Positions 54,911-62,118 of a DNA stretch of 64,000 nucleotides are shown in pieces. A model generated the notes under the pieces. That model did no database searches, was not told the DNA's origin, and saw only the letters and a program-made list of their open reading frames with translations. Origin of the DNA: Sphingomonas sp. (GTDB taxonomy: Bacteria; Pseudomonadota; Alphaproteobacteria; Sphingomonadales; Sphingomonadaceae); assembly GCA_021732445.1 (NCBI GenBank), contig JAKFUZ010000003.1, forward strand, positions 1 through 64,000, given 5' to 3'. The first letter of the stretch is position 1, and the number at the start of each line of letters is the position of its first letter. The position numbers and the translations under genes were made by a program.

Positions 54911-55689
54911 CAACCTGCCTCTCCGCCCGCCACCATGATCGCCTGCCCGGTTATCGACCGGCTTGAGGCGAGGCAAAGCCAATACACGGTTTCGGCGACT
55001 TCGGTGGGTTCAATCAAGCGCTGCTGCGGATTGAACGCGGCAAGCCGTGCCCGCGCGGATTCCGGCGTGCGGCCAGTCATGGCGACGATCCGCGCGACGG
55101 CTGCGTCGACAAGCGGTGTATCGGTAAAGCCCGGGCAGACGGCGTTGACGGTCACCTCGGTCGCCGCCAGTTCGGCCGCTAGCGCGCGGGTAAACCCGAT
55201 TGCCCCGTGTTTGGCGGCGCAATAGGGCACGGTATAGGCATAACCCTTCACCCCGGCCGTGCTGGCAATGGTGATGACGCGGCCCTGCACGGCCGCCCGC
55301 AAATCAGGCAGCACGGCCTGTGTCATGACGAACAGCGCATCGAGATTGACCGCCATCATCCGCCGCCAGCCGGCCATGTCGAGCGCGTCGAACGGCCCGC
55401 TTTCGGCGGTGCCGGCACAGTTGACGAGGATGTGGACCGGCCCTGCGGCGGCGCGCGCGGCGGCCAGCATCCGCTGTACCTGCGCGGCATCGCAAACGTC
55501 GCCGGCAAGCGGGATTGCCCCGTCGAGCAGCGCGGCGACCTGCTCCAGTGCAGCTGCACGCCGGCCGATCAGCGTAACGCGCGCGCCGGCCGCGTTCAGC
55601 CGCTGCGCAATCGCGGCGCCAATTCCGCTGCCCGCGCCTGTGACCACGGCATGGCGGCCGGAAAAAGGCGCCGGGTTCAGCCCATCCAT
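54910..55689 (-). CDS. Short-chain dehydrogenase/reductase, 3-hydroxyacyl-CoA dehydrogenase type
   Basis: 259 residues from MDGLNPAPFSGRHAVVTG; the track start 16 codons earlier is rejected. Motifs are VVTGAGSGIGAAIAQRL, LIGRRAAAL, VNCAGTAESG, VITIASTAGVKGYAYTVPYCAAKHGAIGFTRALAAEL (YxxxK) and VNAVCPGFTDTPLV, ending with GQAIMVAGGEAG. The form resembles FabG-like and 3-hydroxyacyl-CoA dehydrogenase SDRs found in aromatic ring-cleavage-by-CoA pathways. First gene of the minus-strand operon, divergent from the fused monooxygenase with 118 bases between the starts. Confidence 0.87.
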   Translation of the reverse strand: MDGLNPAPFSGRHAVVTGAGSGIGAAIAQRLNAAGARVTLIGRRAAALEQVAALLDGAIPLAGDVCDAAQVQRMLAAARAAAGPVHILVNCAGTAESGPFDALDMAGWRRMMAVNLDALFVMTQAVLPDLRAAVQGRVITIASTAGVKGYAYTVPYCAAKHGAIGFTRALAAELAATEVTVNAVCPGFTDTPLVDAAVARIVAMTGRTPESARARLAAFNPQQRLIEPTEVAETVYWLCLASSRSITGQAIMVAGGEAG

Positions 55690-55748
55690 CCTGTTACCCC
55701 GATAATCGCGCAGGCCCTGCCCGCAAGCCCGGGGCAAACGCTTTAAGT

Positions 55749-55777
55749 TTGAAACAATACGGCCGATACGCTAGGTT
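55749..55777 (+). promoter_or_regulatory. Candidate promoter of the fused monooxygenase gene
   Basis: TTGAAA (55749-55754), a 17-base spacer and TAGGTT (55772-55777) form a weak sigma-70-type promoter about 30 bases before the ATG. No strong palindrome for MarR binding was seen here apart from AGTTTGAAACAA-like sequence around the -35. Confidence 0.35.
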
Positions 55778-55807
55778 GCAAGGCGATTCAGCAACGCGGG
55801 GCGGGGC

Positions 55808-58156
55808 ATGCGCATCACCATCATAGGCGGCGGACCCGGCGGTTTCTACCTCGCCATTCTGGCCAAAAAGGCGCGGCCCGACTGGGATATCGAGATTTTC
55901 GAGCAGAACCAGCCCGACGACACTTTTGGTTTTGGTGTCGTCTTCTCCGACGAAACGCTCGGCGAATTTTTGAGCCGCGACCCTCAGTCCTATGACGCCA
56001 TCGCCAGCGCCTTTGCCTATTGGGACGATGTTCGTGTGCGGTACAAGGGCAACGACATCCGTTGCGGCGGCAACGGCTTTGCCGGCTGCGCGCGGCTGAC
56101 GCTGCTGCACATCCTGCAGGCGCGCGCCGCAGCGCTTGGCGTTGTGACGCATTTTGGCGCAGCGATTGAGCCGTCCAGCCTCGACACGCGGTTTGCCGGT
56201 TCCGATGTGATTGTCGCAGCGGACGGGGTGAACAGCCGCATCCGCGACCATTTTGCCGACAAGTTCGAGCCGACCATAACCGCCACGCGCAACAAATTCA
56301 CCTGGATGGGATCGACCCGGCCGCTTGGCGATTTCACCTATTTCTTCCGCGAAACACCGCATGGCATCATCACCGCCCATGCCTATCAATATCAGGCGGA
56401 CCGCTCGACCTGGGTGATCGAGACGACGCCTGAATGCTGGGCGTGGCACGGCTTCGACACGATGGACGAGGCAGATACCGCGCGCACGCTCGAACGCATT
56501 TTTGCACAAGAGCTTGAGGGGCATCGGCTGCTCACCAACCGCTCAGTGTGGCGCAACTTTCCCAAGGTTTCCTGCGCGCGCTGGTCGCACGGCAAGATCG
56601 TGCTGCTGGGAGACGCGATGGCGACCGCGCATTTCTCGATCGGATCGGGCACAAAGCTTGCGATGGAAAGCGCGATTTCGCTTGCCGATGCGCTGATCGC
56701 GCATGGGGAGCGCGACCTGTCCGCCGCCTTTGCCGCCTATCGCGCCGACCGTGCCACCGCCATCGAGATAACCCAGCACAATGCCGAGGTGTCGCTCGCC
56801 TGGTTTGAGCATGTCGCGCGCGCCTGGGACATGCCGCCGGTGCAGTTTGCGATGCTGGTGATGTCGCGCGCAAAATCCATCACCTGGGATAATCTAGAGC
56901 TGCGCGATGAGCATTTTCTGCGCGCGGTCGAGGATGATTTCTACCGCAATTATGCGGGCGAAACCGGGCATGATGTGGCGGCTGCCCGGCCCACGCCCAT
57001 GTTCACGCCGCTGCACCTGCGCGCGCTCGCCATTCCCAACCGCGTGGTGGTCGCCCCGATGGCGCAATATCTCGCGCAAGACGGGATTCCGGGCGACTGG
57101 CATTTCATGCATTACGGCACCCGCGCGGTTGGCGGCGCCGGGCTTGTTTATGTGGAGATGACCTGCGTTTCGCCCGAGGCGCGCATTACGCTTGGCTGCC
57201 CCGGCCTGTGGAACGACGCGCAGGAGGCGGCCTGGGCACGGATCGTCGATTTCGCGCACCACAATAGTGAGGCAAAAATGGCGGTGCAGCTCGGCCATGC
57301 CGGGCGCAAGGCCTCCACTCAATTGGGCTGGGAACTGGCTGACCACCCGATTGCCGACAGCCATCGCAACTGGCCGCTGGTGTCCGCCTCGGCACTGCCG
57401 TGGCTGCCTGGCGTCAGCGCCGTGCCCGCAGCGCTCGACCCGGCGGACATGGAGGCGGTGATCGCTCAATTCACGACAGCGACGCTGCGCGCGCACCGGG
57501 CGGGGTTCGACCTGCTGGAGCTGCACTGCGCGCACGGATATCTGCTCGCAAGCTTCCTGTCGCCGCTCACCAACCGGCGCACCGATGGCTATGGCGGCGG
57601 CATTGATAACCGGCTGCGCTTTCCGCTTGCGGTGTTTGCCGCGATGCGCGCGGTGTGGCCTGCGGACAAACCGATGTCGGTGCGCCTGTCCGGCACCGAC
57701 TGGCACGAGGGCGGACTGAGCGAGGCGGACCTGCTGGCCACGGTGCGCGCCTTCAAGGCCGCGGGCTGCGATCTCATCAGCATGTCGAGCGGCCAGACCG
57801 TGCCCGATCAAACCCCGGTTTACGGCCGCATGTATCAGGTGCCATTCTGCGAGACCGTGAAAAACATCGTAGGCATCAAAACCATGTGCGCAGGGGCAAT
57901 AACCGAGCCGGGCCAGGTGAACACCATCATCGCATGCCGCCGGGCCGATCTGGTGGCGCTGGGGCGGCCGCATTTGACCGATCCGTTCTTCGCGATGCGG
58001 GCCGCCGCGCATTATGGCACGCGCGCCGTCGCGGTCCCCAAGCCCTATCTGCCGGGCGCGGCACAATTGGCGCGCGAGAGCGAAAAGGCGCGCGACAAGC
58101 AGCGCGACCTGCTGCGTCAGGCCAATGCTGCGCGCCGCGCAGGGCCGCGCCGATGA
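55808..58156 (+). CDS. Fused flavin monooxygenase / old-yellow-enzyme reductase: 2-aminobenzoyl-CoA (anthraniloyl-CoA) or salicylyl-CoA hydroxylase type
   Basis: 782 residues. Residues 1-385 are an aromatic flavin hydroxylase: MRITIIGGGPGGFYLAILAK (FAD loop), FGFGVVFSDETLGEF, DVIVAADGVNSRIRDHF, and VLLGDAMATAHFSIGSGTKLAMES. Residues 395-760 are an old-yellow-enzyme barrel: MFTPLHLRALAIPNRVVVAPMAQY, AVQLGHAGRKAS, ELHCAHGYLLASFLSPLTNRRTDGYGG and RRADLVALGRPHLTDPFFA. This fusion is the architecture of 2-aminobenzoyl-CoA monooxygenase/reductase of aerobic anthranilate degradation, and of enzymes annotated as salicylyl-CoA 5-hydroxylase. It hydroxylates and then dearomatises the ring of the CoA ester. 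The last codon overlaps the RidA gene. Confidence 0.88.
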   Translation: MRITIIGGGPGGFYLAILAKKARPDWDIEIFEQNQPDDTFGFGVVFSDETLGEFLSRDPQSYDAIASAFAYWDDVRVRYKGNDIRCGGNGFAGCARLTLLHILQARAAALGVVTHFGAAIEPSSLDTRFAGSDVIVAADGVNSRIRDHFADKFEPTITATRNKFTWMGSTRPLGDFTYFFRETPHGIITAHAYQYQADRSTWVIETTPECWAWHGFDTMDEADTARTLERIFAQELEGHRLLTNRSVWRNFPKVSCARWSHGKIVLLGDAMATAHFSIGSGTKLAMESAISLADALIAHGERDLSAAFAAYRADRATAIEITQHNAEVSLAWFEHVARAWDMPPVQFAMLVMSRAKSITWDNLELRDEHFLRAVEDDFYRNYAGETGHDVAAARPTPMFTPLHLRALAIPNRVVVAPMAQYLAQDGIPGDWHFMHYGTRAVGGAGLVYVEMTCVSPEARITLGCPGLWNDAQEAAWARIVDFAHHNSEAKMAVQLGHAGRKASTQLGWELADHPIADSHRNWPLVSASALPWLPGVSAVPAALDPADMEAVIAQFTTATLRAHRAGFDLLELHCAHGYLLASFLSPLTNRRTDGYGGGIDNRLRFPLAVFAAMRAVWPADKPMSVRLSGTDWHEGGLSEADLLATVRAFKAAGCDLISMSSGQTVPDQTPVYGRMYQVPFCETVKNIVGIKTMCAGAITEPGQVNTIIACRRADLVALGRPHLTDPFFAMRAAAHYGTRAVAVPKPYLPGAAQLARESEKARDKQRDLLRQANAARRAGPRR

Positions 58157-58551
58157 GCGCGCGCGTGCTGCTTCCACCCGGCTGGCCACAGCCGCGGGGC
58201 TATGCCAATGGCATGGCTGCGCGCGGGCGGCTGGTCGTGACGGCCGGTGTCGTTGGCTGGGATGAACATGGGCAGTTCGCCTATGGCATGACCGCACAAT
58301 GCGCGCGGATTTTCGCCAATATCGCTGCCATTCTGGCAGAAGCCGGCGCGGCACCGGCCGATGTTGTCCGCATGACATGGTATGTGACTGACCGCGCCGC
58401 CTATCTTGCCGAGGGAAAGGCCATTGGCGCGGCTTATCGCGCGGTGTTCGGTGCGCATTACCCCGCGATGGCGGTGATTGAGGTGTCGGCGCTGATCGAG
58501 GACGCGGCCGTGGTCGAAATCGAGGCGATGGCGGTGGTTGCCGAAACCTGA
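58153..58551 (+). CDS. RidA (YjgF/YER057c) family imine/enamine deaminase-like protein
   Basis: 132 residues from the ATG that overlaps the monooxygenase stop (ATGA); the long track ORF upstream is a shadow. RidA-fold features are PQPRGYANGMAARGRLVVTAGVVGWDEHG, CARIFANIAAILAEAGAAPADVVRMTWYVTDRAAY and YRAVFGAHYPAMAVIEVSALIEDAAVVEIEAMAV. The classical RidA Arg in the R-N-P-x-R region is not at the usual place; YPAMAVIEVSAL replaces RPARSxVEV, so activity may differ from housekeeping RidA. The tight coupling suggests it works on the product of the monooxygenase. Confidence 0.85.
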   Translation: MSARVLLPPGWPQPRGYANGMAARGRLVVTAGVVGWDEHGQFAYGMTAQCARIFANIAAILAEAGAAPADVVRMTWYVTDRAAYLAEGKAIGAAYRAVFGAHYPAMAVIEVSALIEDAAVVEIEAMAVVAET

Positions 58552-58603
58552 GGCGCTTTTGGGGCAGGTGAGCAGCGTTGCCGCCGGAAAAAAGGGCGCC
58601 TGG

Positions 58604-59089
58604 TCAGCCAGGTGTTTCGCCGAAATTGTCAAACAGGCGCCTGAGCAACGCGTTGAGAGCGACGACTTCGTCGGCGGAGAAATCGCTGAACCCCTGGTTG
58701 AAGATCCGGCTCGCCTGCCGGTGGACGCTGACGGCCGCGCGGCGCCCTGCCGCCGTCAGCGACACTTCGGTCACGCGCCCATCGGCTTCGCGCGGGCGGG
58801 TGGTCACAAGCCCGCTATCCGCCAGGCGCCGCACGATCCGCGTCATCGTTGACAGGCGAATAACGGCATGGTCGCACAATTCGGTGATGCTTGCCGGCTC
58901 ATGCTCCGACAATATGGCCAGCACCCGCCACCGCGGCACATCCATGCCGATGGGCTTGAGCACGCGGTCCATATCGAGCCGGTAGCGACCCGACACCCGC
59001 GCGAGCCAATATAGCGGCGATCGCGCGAGCAGAAAATCGCGGTGAGCAGGGTCGGCGAGCGCGAGCGCGTCAGTTTTGTGAACAGCCAT
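58604..59089 (-). CDS. MarR-family transcriptional regulator (second of the cluster)
   Basis: 161 residues. The winged helix lies at about residues 55-125: WRVLAILSEHEPASITELCDHAVIRLSTMTRIVRRLADSGLVTTRPREADGRVTEVSL. The N-terminal SPLYWLARVSGRYRLDMDRVLKPIGMDVPRW is the first dimer helix. It is divergent from the cyclase-oxidoreductase operon with 98 bases between the starts, and that gap contains inverted repeats. It is convergent with the RidA gene. It most likely represses the cyclase operon and itself. Confidence 0.9.
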   Translation of the reverse strand: MAVHKTDALALADPAHRDFLLARSPLYWLARVSGRYRLDMDRVLKPIGMDVPRWRVLAILSEHEPASITELCDHAVIRLSTMTRIVRRLADSGLVTTRPREADGRVTEVSLTAAGRRAAVSVHRQASRIFNQGFSDFSADEVVALNALLRRLFDNFGETPG

Positions 59090-59114
59090 TGCCGGCTGTT
59101 TATACCCAGCAAGC

Positions 59115-59155
59115 GACAGAGTGTCATCACTTGACTATTCACGTATCTCTGTCAA
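59115..59155. promoter_or_regulatory. Inverted repeats in the MarR/cyclase divergent promoter
   Basis: GACAGAG (59115-59121) and CTCTGTC (59147-59153) form a seven-pair inverted repeat. Within it, TTGAC (59131-59135) and GTCAA (59151-59155) form another with a 15-base spacer. TTGACT on the plus strand and TTGACA on the minus strand (59155-59150) are good -35 candidates for the two divergent genes, so a protein bound here could control both. Binding by the adjacent MarR protein is inferred. Confidence 0.5.
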
Positions 59156-59187
59156 CTTTTCGCGCGTCACAATCGAGGAGCGGCGCG

Positions 59188-59979
59188 ATGATTCCGGGAG
59201 CGCAGACCATATTGGGCGATCTGGCGATGGCGCTGGCGACAGGCGCCGTTCGGGTCGTTGACCTGACTCAGCCGCTCGAGCCGAAGACCCCGGTGCTGCA
59301 ACTGCCGCCCCAATTTGTGCAAAACCCGCCCTTCGAGATCGAAACATTGTCGGAATATGACGAACGCGGCCCGGCATGGTACTGGAACTGGTTCAAATGC
59401 GGCGAGCATACCGGCACGCATTTTGATGCGCCGATCCACTTCATCACCGGCAAGGATTTCGACAATAACGCAACCGACACCATTCCGGTTGAGCGGTTCA
59501 TTGGCCCGGCCTGTGTGCTCGATGCGTCGGTTGAGGCGGCCGCCGACCCCGATTTTCTGGTCACGATCGAGTTTGTCGAGCGCTGGGAAGCGCAGCATGG
59601 CCGCATTCCGCCGGGCGCCTGGGTGCTGTTCCGCACTGACTGGTCGAAGCGCACCGACCCGGCCGAGTTCCTGAATTTTCACGATGATGGGGCCCATACA
59701 CCCGGCTGGCACGCCTCGACCATTCCGTTTCTCGCCGAACAACGTGATGTGCGCGGGGTTGGCGTTGAGACGGTTGGCACCGATGCCGGGCAAGCATTTG
59801 CGTTTGACCCCGCATTCCCCTGCCATGTGCTGATGCACGGCGCCAACAAATTTGGGCTCGCCAGCCTTGTAAACCTCGATCAGTTGCCACCGACGGGCGC
59901 CATTGTGATTGCGCCGCCACTCAAGATCGTGCGCGGCTCGGGCAGCCCGTTGCGCGTGCTGGCGCTGGTCCCTGCATGA
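59188..59979 (+). CDS. Cyclase-family metal hydrolase, isatin hydrolase/arylformamidase-like
   Basis: 263 residues from the ATG at 59188, eight bases after GAGGAG. The metal-binding motif HTGTHFDAPIHF (residues 74-85) is the HxGTHxDxPxH signature of the cyclase family (kynurenine formamidase, isatin hydrolase). LDASVEAAADPDFLVTIEFVERWEAQHG, WVLFRTDWSKR and GVETVGTDAGQA complete the fold. It is longer than KynB (about 210) and near the size of isatin hydrolase. It would hydrolyse a cyclic or N-formyl amide such as isatin, oxindole-type lactam or formylkynurenine. It opens an operon with the 2-oxoacid oxidoreductase. Confidence 0.85.
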   Translation: MIPGAQTILGDLAMALATGAVRVVDLTQPLEPKTPVLQLPPQFVQNPPFEIETLSEYDERGPAWYWNWFKCGEHTGTHFDAPIHFITGKDFDNNATDTIPVERFIGPACVLDASVEAAADPDFLVTIEFVERWEAQHGRIPPGAWVLFRTDWSKRTDPAEFLNFHDDGAHTPGWHASTIPFLAEQRDVRGVGVETVGTDAGQAFAFDPAFPCHVLMHGANKFGLASLVNLDQLPPTGAIVIAPPLKIVRGSGSPLRVLALVPA

Positions 59980-59994
59980 CGGTAGCGTCCGCTC

Positions 59995-62118
59995 ATGGCT
60001 GAGCGATCCTTCGCCAAAGAGGTCGAGCGCCTGCGCCTGGGTGAAGGTGACATCTTCCACGGCGAGGGCATTCTGGCCGTCACCAAGGCCCTGCTCCAAT
60101 CGGGCGTGGCCTATGTCGGTGGCTATCAGGGCGCGCCGATCAGCCATTTGATGGATGTGTTTGCCGACGCCAACCCGCTGCTGATGGAACTTGGCGTCCA
60201 TTTCGAACAATCCGCGTCTGAAGCATCGGCGGCGGCGATGCTTGCGGCGTCCGTCAATTATCCGCTGCGCGGCGCGGTAACGTGGAAATCGACGGTTGGC
60301 ACCAATGTTGCGTCAGACGCGCTCGCCAATGTCGCGAGCGGCGGGGTGACAGGGGGAGCGCTCATCATCGTCGGTGAAGATTATGGTGAGGGTTCCTCGA
60401 TCATGCAGGAGCGCAGCCACGCCTTTGCGATGAAATCACAGATCTGGCTGCTCGATCCCCGCCCGCATCTGCCGACCATCGTCGCGATGGTGGAGCACGG
60501 TTTTGCGCTGTCTGAAGCGTCGAACACCCCGGTCATGCTTGAGTTGCGCATCCGCGCCTGCCACCTGCACGGCGCTTTTGCCGCGCGCGACAATCGCCGC
60601 TCGCCGATGTCGCTGCGCGAGGCAATGGAAGCGCCGGTGCGCGACCCCGACCGGATCGTGCTGCCGCCCGCCAATTTCCTGCACGAGCGTGAAAAGGTGG
60701 AACAGCGCTTGCCCGCCGCGATTGCCTATATCGCAAACGCGCGCCTAAACGAGACGCTGCCGGGAGCGAAATACGCGGACATGGGCATCATCGTGCAGGG
60801 TGGGCTGTTCAACAGCCTGGCGCGCGCGCTGGAGCTGGCCGGGCTGGCAGACGGCTATGGCGCCTTCGACATCCCGCTTCATGTGCTGAACGTTACCTAC
60901 CCGCTGGTGGATGCCGAGATTGCGGCATTCTGCTCGGGCAAACATGCGGTGCTGGTGGTCGAGGAAGGCCAGCCGGAATATCTTGAGCAGGCAATTGCGC
61001 TGCTTCTTCGCCAGGCCGGGCTCGACACCGCGCTGGTGGGAAAAGCGGTGCTGCCGCGCGCCGGCGAATATACCGGGCAGCTAATTGGCGAAGGGGTCGC
61101 CGCCTTCCTCGCCCGGCATGCCGGCTTCGCTCTGCCCGTCAGGCCCGCGCCGCCGCCGCTGGCGATGGCCGATGTGCCGCAGCGGCCGGCGGGTTTTTGC
61201 ACCGGCTGCCCGGAGCGCCCGGTGTTCACCGCGATGAAGTTATTGCAGCGGGAAATGGGGCCTTTCCATGTTTCGTGCGACATTGGCTGCCACCTGTTTT
61301 CCATCTTGCCGCCCTTTGACATTGGCAACACCACCATGGGCTATGGCCTTGGCTGGGCCGGTGCGTCGGCTTTCAACATTGAAGGCGCCACGCGCCGCAC
61401 GATCAGCGTGATGGGTGACGGCGGCTTCTGGCATAACGGCCTTACGAGCGGCGTCGGCAACGCGGTGTTCAACAAAAGCGACAATGTGCTGCTCATCGTC
61501 GACAATGATTATTCGGCCGCGACCGGCGGGCAGGATCTGCTCTCGTCACGCGCCGGCAATGCCGTGCGCAGTACCGGTCACGAGATTGAGCGCGCGGTGC
61601 GCGGCGTGGGCGTCAATTGGGTGCAAACGGTGCGCACCTATGACCTGAAACGCATGATGGCGACGCTGAAAGAGGCGATGACCACCCCCCACCGGGGCCC
61701 AAAGGTAATCATCGCGCAGGGCGAGTGCATGCTGAACCGCCAGCGCCGTGAAAAGCCGCTGTTCGCAAAGGCAGTGAAGGACGGCCGACGGATGGTCCGC
61801 CAGCGCTTTGGCGTGGATGAAGATGTGTGTACCGGCGACCATAGCTGCATCCGCCTGTCCGGCTGCCCGTCGCTCACCGTAAAGCCCAATCCCGATCCGC
61901 TGCGCCAAGACCCGGTTGCCGCTGTCAACAATGATTGCGTGGGCTGCGGTGTGTGCGGTGAAATCGCCCATGCCGCGGTGCTGTGCCCCAGTTTTTTCCG
62001 GGTGGACATCCTCCACAATGCCGGCGCCGTCGAACGCTGGTGGCACCGCGTGTCGCTGTGGCTGATCGGCCGGTTGCAGACGAGTGCTGAACGCCGGCGG
62101 CTTACCCGCGCGGCATGA
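59995..62118 (+). CDS. Indolepyruvate-type 2-oxoacid oxidoreductase, TPP and ferredoxin-like subunit
   Basis: 707 residues. The N-terminal half (YVGGYQGAPISHLMDVF, VHFEQSASEASAAAMLAASV, GALIIVGEDYGEGSSIMQERSHAFAMKS) is the pyrimidine-binding part. The C-terminal half has FCTGCPERPVFTAM, CDIGCHLFSILPPF and the TPP site VMGDGGFWHNGLTSGVGNAVFN with NDYSAATGG. The last 100 residues carry a two-cluster [4Fe-4S] ferredoxin-like domain (CTGDHSCIRLSGCPS and NDCVGCGVCGEIAHAA). The family oxidatively decarboxylates aryl pyruvates to arylacetyl-CoA. A two-gene form in an aerobic host is known in proteobacteria. Overlaps the partner subunit gene (ATGA). Confidence 0.87.
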   Translation: MAERSFAKEVERLRLGEGDIFHGEGILAVTKALLQSGVAYVGGYQGAPISHLMDVFADANPLLMELGVHFEQSASEASAAAMLAASVNYPLRGAVTWKSTVGTNVASDALANVASGGVTGGALIIVGEDYGEGSSIMQERSHAFAMKSQIWLLDPRPHLPTIVAMVEHGFALSEASNTPVMLELRIRACHLHGAFAARDNRRSPMSLREAMEAPVRDPDRIVLPPANFLHEREKVEQRLPAAIAYIANARLNETLPGAKYADMGIIVQGGLFNSLARALELAGLADGYGAFDIPLHVLNVTYPLVDAEIAAFCSGKHAVLVVEEGQPEYLEQAIALLLRQAGLDTALVGKAVLPRAGEYTGQLIGEGVAAFLARHAGFALPVRPAPPPLAMADVPQRPAGFCTGCPERPVFTAMKLLQREMGPFHVSCDIGCHLFSILPPFDIGNTTMGYGLGWAGASAFNIEGATRRTISVMGDGGFWHNGLTSGVGNAVFNKSDNVLLIVDNDYSAATGGQDLLSSRAGNAVRSTGHEIERAVRGVGVNWVQTVRTYDLKRMMATLKEAMTTPHRGPKVIIAQGECMLNRQRREKPLFAKAVKDGRRMVRQRFGVDEDVCTGDHSCIRLSGCPSLTVKPNPDPLRQDPVAAVNNDCVGCGVCGEIAHAAVLCPSFFRVDILHNAGAVERWWHRVSLWLIGRLQTSAERRRLTRAA

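Noticed and set aside
53108-58156. Classical salicylate or gentisate cluster
   Set aside because: The fused enzyme could act on salicylyl-CoA, but there is no gentisate dioxygenase or salicylate-CoA ligase, and RidA and the indolepyruvate oxidoreductase point to a nitrogen-containing substrate.
56894-58378. 494-codon minus-strand ORF opposite the fused monooxygenase
   Set aside because: Shadow of the coding strand with the same composition artefact, and no family motif.
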